Source: Ephydatia muelleri (lineage: Eukaryota; Porifera; Demospongiae; Spongillida; Spongillidae). Taken from it: 64,000 bases of DNA. Location of the stretch: positions 765,635 to 829,634 of the forward strand of contig JABACO010000003.1 in assembly GCA_013339895.1 (NCBI GenBank). The letters are read 5' to 3'. The notes beneath the pieces are model-generated. The model was not told where the DNA came from, searched no databases, and saw only the letters and a program-made list of their open reading frames with translations. The position numbers and the translations under genes were made by a program. This document shows, piece by piece, positions 34,522 through 43,198 of this stretch; position 1 is the stretch's first letter, and the number at the start of each line of letters is the position of its first letter.

Positions 34522-35594
34522 CTGTATGGGACCAGAAGAGAAACCACGGAAGAGCAAAAGCAGCTGGGGTGATTGACACACCCTATGTACACTGCTTACC
34601 TTCCTATGTACACCGCTTAGTTAGATGAACAAGAAAACAATGGATGATTTTGTAAAAACAGTCGCTTATGGTTTTCTCTTTTAACGTGACATCTTGGGTG
34701 AGGTTATCTAAGATGTTGTTAGGCGGAGATTAATACAAGATATTCATATCCTTTCCCAGTGGGCAGCAAATTAATATGTTTTGGGTATGGAGGTCAACAT
34801 GTGCATCACATGCATACATGAGGCTATGTCATCCCATTATTATCCTATGGGATGAGGGGATTTCCGAGGGAAACCCCTCTCCAAAGGACACAATACCCTA
34901 CAGATAAAATGTTGCCATAAAAATAAAATAAAAAGAATTTCACTGCCAGCAGCTTCTCATCTGATACCCTGGTCAATTTGAAATGTCCCAGGGCTCAAGT
35001 GATCTGAGTAAATGGAATGTAAGCACGCACTATTGGATTTTTACTCATACTGTAAGCAACATAGTAAGCGCTCATAGGCACATTTTGCTATCCAGCAAAG
35101 TTTTGGGCAAAGTTTGATCACACCTTCCTGAGAATGTGGTGCAGTAGTTATTGAAATGTATTCGTAAGAGAGGAGCTTTAAACTTCCCAATACACACCCT
35201 TGAGGATGTAGTGGTCATGGATCACCTGACATCCAGGCACCATATACCACCAACACGTTTATATGCTTGGGAGAACCACACTGTGCTTTGATATAGCACA
35301 GATCCCCTGATTCCTGGTGGGTGCAATTAAGTAATTAAAACCAACATTATGGCGTACAAGGTCATTTTGCAAGATGCAATTTATGTTTCGTTGAGATCAA
35401 AATAGATGCTGTGATGATAATTTGTGAACATGTGTCTTGGTCACTACATTTCCTCTGCATGTCATCACGTGCACTTGTGTGTTTCTGTATTGTTGCACAT
35501 GTGCTGAGTGTTGGTATACCCTGCCATGTTGTCCCAATGGGACTGGAGTCATGCAAGTGTGAAAGTAACGAGATGAGACATGACACCTTTCCTT

Positions 35595-35795
35595 TACCCT
35601 CGATGGCACTGTGCACACCAATATCTGACACCTTACCCTCGATGGCACTGTGCACACCAATATCTGACACCTTACCCTCGATGGCACTGTGCACACCAAT
35701 ATCTGACACCTTACCCTTACCCTCCATGGCACTGTGCACACCAATATCTGACACCTTACCCTCGATGGCTCTGTGCACACCAATATCTGACACAA
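35595..35795. repeat. Minisatellite, ~39-bp unit, about five copies
   Basis: Units of CTTACCCTCGATGGCACTGT plus GCACACCAATATCTGACAC. On the minus strand each unit contains GAGG|GTAAGG, donor-like. The array lies downstream of the stop codon of the 36-kb unit, in its presumed 3' UTR or flank. Confidence 0.9.
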
Positions 35796-35940
35796 AGGAT
35801 TGTGCTAATGGATATGAAACTGTGGTTATATTCAGTAAGCATATGCACAATTGTCGTTCAAATGAGACAAAAGTATCACTTTTAAGTCAGCAGTTGTAAC
35901 TATTGCACTCTCCACAGCTTCTGTCAGTTACTACTGACAT

Positions 35941-36568
35941 TTAGCCACCAAATCCTCCAGCAAGCCCGATGATGGCCACCACACACACAATAACAATGAC
36001 TCCAATCACAACGATGGTAGCACCACTGATAAGAAATGGAAAGGATAACATGGTTATGGGCTCTGTGGTACATACACCTGAACATCATCTGTAATCTATA
36101 TTAGTCTGTGTGGGGGGTATCTAGTTAATGCACAGTTTTAAAATAAAGTCCAATATACACTGTTTTGAAATGAAGAAAATCCTACAACTAGTGCTGGGTG
36201 AAATTTGTGGCCTCAAACATGTGAACACATAGGCAGTAAGTTCCAGAAGGTGCCCTGCTTTAGAAATGCAGTTCCAAAAGGTGCCCTGCTTTAGAAATGC
36301 ACAGTGATCTTACCTTAGGGTTTCAGTACGCTTGGATGAACCTGATGACCCATTATCTCCTTCTTTACTTGACTCGCTCTGGGAATAAACCGTTGTACAA
36401 ATTATCAACTAGTAATTCCACTTAATTCCCAAGCTGTTAGTTTTGGACTCCCCTAGTTGAACCTAACCACAGTTTGCATAGTGGCCAAAGGCCCTGGATT
36501 TTCGTAGGGTCTGTTTGTGCATCACTTACGCCCATGTTCCTTGCGTCCAGTGATCTTGCGTCAGAATG
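35941..36568 (-). CDS. Array family: intact 3' end of a short membrane protein (36 kb unit)
   Basis: Three consecutive exons join in phase. 36530-36568 (39 nt) encodes HSDARSLDARNMG with donor GTAAGT. 36314-36378 (65 nt) encodes SESSKEGDNGSSGSSKRT then ETL with donor GTAAGA, phase 2. 35941-36025 (85 nt) completes Ser and encodes GATIVVIGVIVIVCVVAIIG, LAGGFGG and a stop. The product would have a Ser/Gly-rich stalk, a single C-terminal transmembrane helix and almost no cytoplasmic tail. This is the cleanest copy in the array. Upstream exons (signal peptide, ectodomain) could not be identified. I do not recognise the family. Confidence 0.55.
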
Positions 36569-36807
36569 CTTTGTCAGCAGGGTGTGACTTATGGTCATGC
36601 CGTATATATGCCCCATTCTATTTATATATTGTCATGACGTATGCATGTCCCATTCTATTAAAGTGGATTGTATTCTGATTTTTATCTGGGCTGTTGTGCC
36701 ATCAAGAAAACTAAAACCTAGGTGAGTGAGAGATCAGCATTTTCAATTTACTGCCTGGATAAGTTATGTTCTAGCGACTACAGTCTTTACTAAATATGTT
36801 ATATTAT

Positions 36808-37005
36808 TTATTCATTGGGAGATGTAGCAGTGCAAAGGCCCACATGCTTAGAGATTTCACTTATGCACGGTTCAGCGATTTGTATTATCTGCTGGAGCAT
36901 ATTCTCATCTGGTCGCATGATCGGTGCCATGCTTGATGGCCTACTGTCACCATTGGGGTTATTGTATTGGGAGAGAGTGAGGTGCTTTGGCTTTGATCCC
37001 TTCAT
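36808..37005 (-). CDS. Conserved 65-codon ORF of unknown function
   Basis: ATG at 37005 starts KGSKPKHLTLSQYNNPNGDS; the middle is SSMAPIMRPDENMLQQIIQI and the end CISEISKHVGLCTATSPNE. No domain is recognised; a helical segment (NMLQQIIQIAEP) is likely. The paralogous segment at 31625-31830 keeps the C-terminal part with a 1-bp deletion. It could be a terminal exon, since the sequence before the ATG is also open to splicing. Confidence 0.4.
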   Translation of the reverse strand: MKGSKPKHLTLSQYNNPNGDSRPSSMAPIMRPDENMLQQIIQIAEPCISEISKHVGLCTATSPNE

Positions 37006-37412
37006 GGTGCTACAACCATCGTTTGTAAACCATGTATGTCTTCATTGCAGGGGGAAATCCAAGGGACAGTCCCCTCCAGGCATAATGCACGAATGGTATG
37101 CTGCTAATTTATTTTGATTGTATAATTTTCTGCTTGGGGGTTTAATTGCTTCTTTCCTTTCATGTCCCCTTCCAGGGATTTATTGTATGCTTCTGATAAA
37201 AGACCCACGATTGTACAGATTTGCATGAATAGTATATATAACACATTTACATAAATGCATGTAAGTTCACAGTTTTTTATTCAGCATATGGACAATTATC
37301 ATGATGCCTAGTTACAAATGGCACAGAGTCTGTGTTCAAAGGCTACAGTTCTAGCTAACATAGTTTCTAGTGCTTTGTCAGTACCTAAGAATTTTTAATT
37401 TGCTTCTGTTGT

Positions 37413-37782
37413 TTATTGCACCTTCACTTTCACTGCAACCACCAAACACACAACAAATACAGCAACTCTACTAAGAAAAGAGATAATAATGTTAACAAGA
37501 GTGTTTGGAGTTGTACAGTTGTGGAGTCTAGCAGCATACATACCGGGCACTGTTAATACAGTTGGTGTGTACCATCAGGAGCACATGCCCCACCCAATTA
37601 TACACGCACATACTATTACAAAAATTGAAACAGAAATGGAAGAGTTTGATAAATACCAAGGAATGCATTGTGATAGCTCAGAGTAAAATGTTAATACGTG
37701 CACAAGGTATCTCACCGTGATGGGAAATCAGTTGTGTCCATAGTGAGCTTAGATGAACCTGACGACCCATTACCTCCTAAAC
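37413..37782 (-). CDS. Array family: linker + transmembrane exons (37 kb unit)
   Basis: The exon at 37716-37782 (67 nt, acceptor TTTTATCCAG, donor CACG|GTGAGA) encodes LGGNGSSGSSKLTMDTTDF then PS and ends in phase 2. The exon at 37413-37470 (58 nt, acceptor TTTTTCTTAG) completes Arg and encodes RVAVFVVCLVVAVKVKVQ-stop. A 15-nt exon ending AATATGGGG|GTAAGC at about 37934 may precede it in phase 1. Compared with the 36-kb unit the membrane span is shorter (about 15 residues) and followed by Lys. It belongs to a duplicated segment with 33.0-34.3 kb. Confidence 0.5.
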
Positions 37783-38344
37783 CTGGATAAAACATCTATT
37801 TAAGCAGTGAACTTACCAAATTATGGATACACGCAAACACCCTCAAAGTTAACTGTGGCGTGGGAACTATAAGCACTGTTCACATAATGGTCGAGAACCC
37901 TTGGTGTTTTGGTGGGAGTAGTTTACACTAGCTTACCCCCATATTGTTTCGCTGTTAATCCTAAATTCAGAGTGTTTTATTATGGACTTGATGCAATTTT
38001 GATTGTGATCGTATAAATGACAAGTTCTATTTAGGCACGTTGTCTTCTGTTTTTTTTTAACCTAGAACAACCCTGTCTTGTGTGGTTCCTGGATAAGGGT
38101 ACACATCCCATAGGAACATTTTGCACTTTTAAAATGTGCTAGAAGAATGTACTGTACAGTTGAATGTGACCACCCAATGAGTGTGAGGCATCTTTGCACA
38201 CAATATGTTACACACACGTTGTGCACTATACACTGTCGTTAGCTCAATAGCGTGTGTGGATAGTGTACGTTCCCAGTTAAGGAGCATCATTGATAGCACA
38301 CCCTGTACAAAACTCACGTGTTTTTATTCTCTTGACCCTTTGGC

Positions 38345-38553
38345 TTATTTGATATCAGATGAACACAAATGGCCACTTGTGGTCAGGCAGTTATCTGTGT
38401 TGCTACAGTCAGTGAGCAGGCCACCATCATTCATGGTGGAGCTTGGTGTGACAGCCGTCTTTATTCTTGGTGTGGCGATGAGGAGGTTGATAGCAGTGGG
38501 TGGAATCTCAGAAGTACATTTATAGAAATATGCAGGGTTTTGAACAGCTGATA
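38345..38553 (-). CDS. Possible exon with Cys/Thr-rich product
   Basis: It follows a strong acceptor (TTTTTTTGTTTCAG) and encodes 69 codons: SAVQNPAYFYKCTSEIPPTA, INLLIATPRIKTAVTPSS, then DGGLLTDCSNTDNC and a stop. Four or five Cys and many Ser/Thr fit a secreted or extracellular segment. An upstream open segment (about 38730-38590) contains LRPECSMSVPCPMDLEGMC, but no donor in matching phase was found. Confidence 0.3.
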
Positions 38554-38928
38554 CTGAAACAAAAAAACACACATTGTGACAGCACTGGGCAAGTGGCACA
38601 TTCCCTCCAAGTCCATAGGGCACGGCACAGACATGCTACATTCTGGACGCAATATCTCCAAAGGTGTGTCATAACTGGATCCAGGTGCACCATAAGATGC
38701 CCTCAGCCATGGGACAGGTAAACATGTAAAGAAATACTGCACAAAGCCTTTCAGGGGAGCACTTAATGCAGTGTTGAATGATTCAAAACAAAGTTGCATT
38801 GCAATACACCACTTTTGTTATAACAATTATATTAGCAAGTGAGGTATAACGTATCTGTCCTCTTATCACCCTATACACCTGTATTCTGCGAAATATTTAT
38901 TGAACAATGTGTCTGTAACTGCCAACAG

Positions 38929-39044
38929 GATGTGTGTGCAGTGGACTTCATCCCCACAAAATCAGAGTTTGAGATGCCAATTAAAACTGAGACCAGACGC
39001 TACTACCCAGTAATGAGGTCTATCGAACAGCCAACTATTTGCAG
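38929..39044 (+). CDS. Possible plus-strand exon
   Basis: Bordered by TGTAACTGCCAACAG and TTTGCAG|GTACTG. The 116-nt segment reads DVCAVDFIPTKSEFEMPIKT then ETRRYYPVMRSIEQPTIC. The codon content looks protein-like and differs from the surrounding repeats. A second piece (39083-39137) has equally good borders but the wrong phase. Without splicing, the frame stays open from 38839 to 39219. Product unknown. Confidence 0.3.
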
Positions 39045-39869
39045 GTACTGTGTGATGTCATATCTTGCTATCACCCTTGCAGGCAAAGATGTTCACATCA
39101 TGAGTGCATATCCACCAGTTAGTGCAAATTATCCAGGTACAAGCAGGTGTGCATTGACGGATAGTCCACCTGGTGCATGCATTAGGCTAATGTTTTTTAA
39201 AATACAAATATATTTATAGCTTCATTTGATCTGTGTTCTAAATGTGTAGTTTACTTGTGCGGCTTTCTACACATGTCAAGTGGACATTTTATGATAAAAT
39301 ACAACTCTCTAAAACTCATATACTGTGTTGGAGTTTAAGCATGCAGTTTAATGCGGATCAAAATGACTATAGCATGCCCAATGTGACTACAGGAGAATAT
39401 GCTAAAGACAGTGATGGCAAAGGAAAGTGGGAATTGCCCATTGCAAAGAACACACTTGAGAAGTGCTATCCTTTGTATTTCCTGCTAAGCCGGTCATACT
39501 TCCCCACACAGTAACTGCTATATAAGGAGTTTTAACACATATACATAAGCTACATTGCAGAATGAAGTAACCCAACATGTGAAGAATTATTGACCTACCA
39601 GAAAACAAAATTTTGATTCAGGATGGTTTCCTCTGTGCCCATCTTTAGATTCACTGAGCTAACAAATGAGGAAGAGTTTAATATAAAAATGTTTTGCGAT
39701 TCTGACTTTTCAACCATTTGCCCCTTAAGTCTTCCTCTTGCACTATACCAATTCCAATAGTGCACATCACCTCATTTGTTTTCCCTCCAAACTATTTTAT
39801 AAATCGTCTGTCTGATCCACCTCCCTTTTCTGTTGTCCACACCTCTTTCACCACCCTTTTGATGTGTTA

Positions 39870-40455
39870 GATCCATCCAAGCAATCTTTTATCTCTCTAA
39901 CCCTTCCATCTCTCCACTATTCACCTCTCGTCCCCCTAACCCTCCCATCTCTCACCTCTTGTCCCCCTAACTCTCCCATCTCTCCACTATTCACCTCTTG
40001 TCCCCCTAACTGTCCCATCTCTTACCTCTTGTCCCCCTAACTCTCCCATCTCTCCACTATTCACCTCTCGTCCCCCTAACCCTCCCATCTCTCACCTCCT
40101 GTCCCCCTAACCCTCCCATCTCTCCACTATTCACCTCTCGTCCCCCTAACCCTCCCATCTCTCACCTCTTGTCCCCCTAACCCTCCCATCTCTCCACTAT
40201 ACACCTCTCATCCCCCTAACCCTCCCATCTCTCCACTATACACCTCTCATCCCCCTAACCCTCCCATCTCTCCACTATACACCTCTCGTCCCCTAACCCT
40301 CCCATCTCTCACCTCTCATCCCCTAACCCTCCCATCTCTCCACTATACACCTCTCGTCCCCCTAACCATCCCATCTCTCCACTATTCACATCTCATCCCT
40401 CTAACCCTCCCATCTCTCACCTCTCGTCCCCCTAACCCTCTCCATGTCATCTGTG
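39870..40455. repeat. Pyrimidine-rich minisatellite
   Basis: Alternating units of CCCTAACCCTCCCATCTCTC with CACTATTCACCTCTCGTCC or CACCTCTTGTCC, each about 30-36 bp, about 17 units in total. Confidence 0.9.
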
Positions 40456-42480
40456 AACCCCTTCCATCTCTCTATTGTGTCATCAACTTACACCCATGAG
40501 TTGAATGTCTTCAGGTCAAAGTGTGGCCTTGCAGTTGATGAATGTCCCAATGACGTGGTAGTGGCTATAAGGAACAACACTGTTGTAAAGTGAAAGGGCA
40601 AATGGATTTGTATCAGTATATCAACACAGCTTGTGTATCTGTGTACAGAAAAATATACCTAGTCTGGTTAGTTAGCATTGGCTGATAAACATATTTTTAA
40701 CTCTCAGCAAAAAAGGGCATGTCTGCTGTATACCAGGATAACACTTACATGCCTTTTCTACCATTCCCATTGTTTGAAGCATCTAATGGTACATGTTCAA
40801 AGTTTGATTTCAAAGGGGAAACAAAATCGTGCAGAGATAGCAGCTTTCTTTAGCTTACCAATTGCTTCTTGGGCTTTATAAGCTATAGCACGGCTATTGG
40901 ATTGCAAGACAATGGATTACAATGCATCACGTGATCAACATAGCATCACATGGGAAGGCACTGCCCACTTTAGAATGGAACAGGAAGTGCCCTGAGTTTT
41001 GACATGGTATCTCCATGTGCTCTGCTGTATTGTTGATTGGTGCTAGTACTGTAGACCAACCAATGGCAATGCCAATGGGTTTCTTGATATTCATGTGTGA
41101 GGTATAACGTTTTTGAGTGTGCCTGTGATTGGGCAGTTACCCCAAGTGTTGCTAGAAGCATTATCAGTAGTTGTTTTATCCCAATTCCCCATCTTCTGAT
41201 CCCAGCAGTGGGCAGTGAGCTATCCACCCTCTGCGGCAGTGATGTTAGACCACATGATCTTCACTTCAGGGCTTCCTGTGACCTTAGGAGCTGACCTGCA
41301 AATGTTCATTGGAACAGTAAATTGAGAACAGAATGATCAACTCATTCAATACAAAAGGAATCAACTATATAGAGAGCACTTCTAGTATATACACATCATT
41401 TAATTTTGATTTGATTATATGGGAATATATATTTTTAATTGCGGCAGCATCCCTGCACGGTGTGTTTTTTTTTTTGGATGTGTTCACTCGTAAGTGTGGT
41501 GTGCGCATTTGCACACATTGCGAATGGGAGGTGGGGTTCGAACGCATCTAATTAGAACCACGCGGCGCCATATTGTTGTGGGACATGCGGTTAGCGCTGG
41601 CAACGGGAGCCTCCCATGACGGGTAACTCGTTGGATTTGAAATGTATAACCCAACGTCAGGGACCACACAGGAATGGCCCCATAGATAACATGTAGAAGT
41701 ACGCATAAAGCAAGAATTTAGTTTTGCTAAGCTTAATCACTGCAGCTAGGCCTATCCCTGACTCTGTGTCGTAACACCTCCGATAATCTACGGAGTCTGA
41801 ATCGTCCACACAACGCGTTTGGAACGTTAAAACACTTGAGCTGCAGCAAATCTTCCGCGGTTTTACAATGTCACGTGTTCTTAAAAATATAATATTAACT
41901 GGAGCGGTTACACTTCATGCACAAGACGTACTGAATCTTGTAACCAGCGTAAAATAAACATCCAGCAATGAAAACAACAATCATTGTTCCCATTTCAACA
42001 ACCCGCCAATTTTGGACAGTCAGCACATCATGATTCTTATATGTTTGCTTTTAACTGTGTACACATAGGAGGATGCCATTCTAGAGACCACAATTGTAAT
42101 GAGTTATAACGATTAATATTCACGTGTACGTTTTTTACCCTCATTTTGTCTGAGAACTCAGGTTTGTGGCCCTGAGGATTGCGGAAATCCTTGCTCACTT
42201 GTCATGTGACTTTCCCCATTGCAAACACAAAAAATGATCTCTCACACATCATTAGACTATGACTACTGTACAGCTAAGAGAAAAAAGGTGGCATTCCTAC
42301 AAGAGAACAAACAATTTTTCACAATGATTATGACATAAAATGAAATTGTGACCACAAAATCAAATAGTTAAGTTCTCTAAAAGTACTTAAGTAAAGACTA
42401 GACACAGAACAGGGCAAAGAATAGCTTGGTTCCTGGTGGTCAAGTTATATCCGTAAGCTTCTCCTAATCCAGTGCTTACC
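40456..42480. other. No supported gene
   Basis: Short frames only. 41500-41640 is CpG-richer (CACGCGGCGCCATATTG), possibly a promoter fragment, but no coding exon can be attached. Confidence 0.4.
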
Positions 42481-42499
42481 AATTAAACTTAGTCTTGGC

Positions 42500-42685
42500 A
42501 TGCATGATCATGAAGAGCCAAATGGCACTTCATTGGTTGATGTTGCCAAGCGACTGGAAGCGGAATACAAATTATTCACTAAGTTTGCAAAGGCCACGAC
42601 AGAGGATGTGCTTGGGCCAATGATTTCAAGAGATATTTTATCCAGAATTGCAAAGGCGTTTAGCAAATCATCTGCGCCTTTGTGA
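42500..42685 (+). CDS. Small ORF, unknown product
   Basis: ATG at 42500; 61 codons reading MHDHEEPNGTSLVDVAKRLE then AEYKLFTKFAKATTEDVLGP and SRDILSRIAKAFSKSS. It is amphipathic and Lys/Ala-rich with normal codon use, unlike the AT-rich flanks. It could be a small protein or the last exon of a plus-strand gene. No splice partner was found and no family is recognised. Confidence 0.3.
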   Translation: MHDHEEPNGTSLVDVAKRLEAEYKLFTKFAKATTEDVLGPMISRDILSRIAKAFSKSSAPL

Positions 42686-43198
42686 TTGGCCTTATAGTAT
42701 GTAATGAATTATGGTGCCTTGATTCTCATTGTATTGAGATGCTTTTCTATAAACAGGATAATTGTCAATACAAACATTTTAACAATAAACAATGTATAAA
42801 CAATAATGAATGAATGCATTTTTAATTATCAATATAAATAAATAAATGAATTATAGTGATTGAATAAGAGATACCTCCTATTTCCATTCCTATTGTACTC
42901 TTCCATTTGTTGCACAGAGGTTTGTTGCTCTTAGGATAACAAATGACAATCTTGCTCTTCAATGAGCAAATGAAAAAAATGGACTTCTCGACTCAAGCCT
43001 ATCAGCTTTTGGAATAATTAGGGTGTGTACATATTTTCACAAAAGTGAAATGTGTCTGAACAAATTCAAGTTAACCAATTTACTAGTACTTGTATGATTC
43101 ATTACCAAAATAAATATTAACACATTGCGTAATGTCCTAAATAGGTTTGTTCCATGCTGGTATGCAGGTAGGATGATTTCCAACAGTGTGTTCAAAGT

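Noticed and set aside
17700-38560. Array as a sponge aggregation-factor or known allorecognition cluster
   Set aside because: No Calx-beta, von Willebrand D, immunoglobulin or scavenger-receptor motif was seen, so naming a known family would be unsupported.
39870-40455. Telomere-like CCCTAA repeats
   Set aside because: CCCTAA occurs once per ~30-36-bp unit and never as a tandem hexamer, so this is a pyrimidine-rich minisatellite.
41500-41600. tRNA or tRNA-derived SINE suggested by GGGGTTCGAAC
   Set aside because: A B-box-like string is present, but no A box, cloverleaf stems or terminator at proper spacing could be drawn on either strand.
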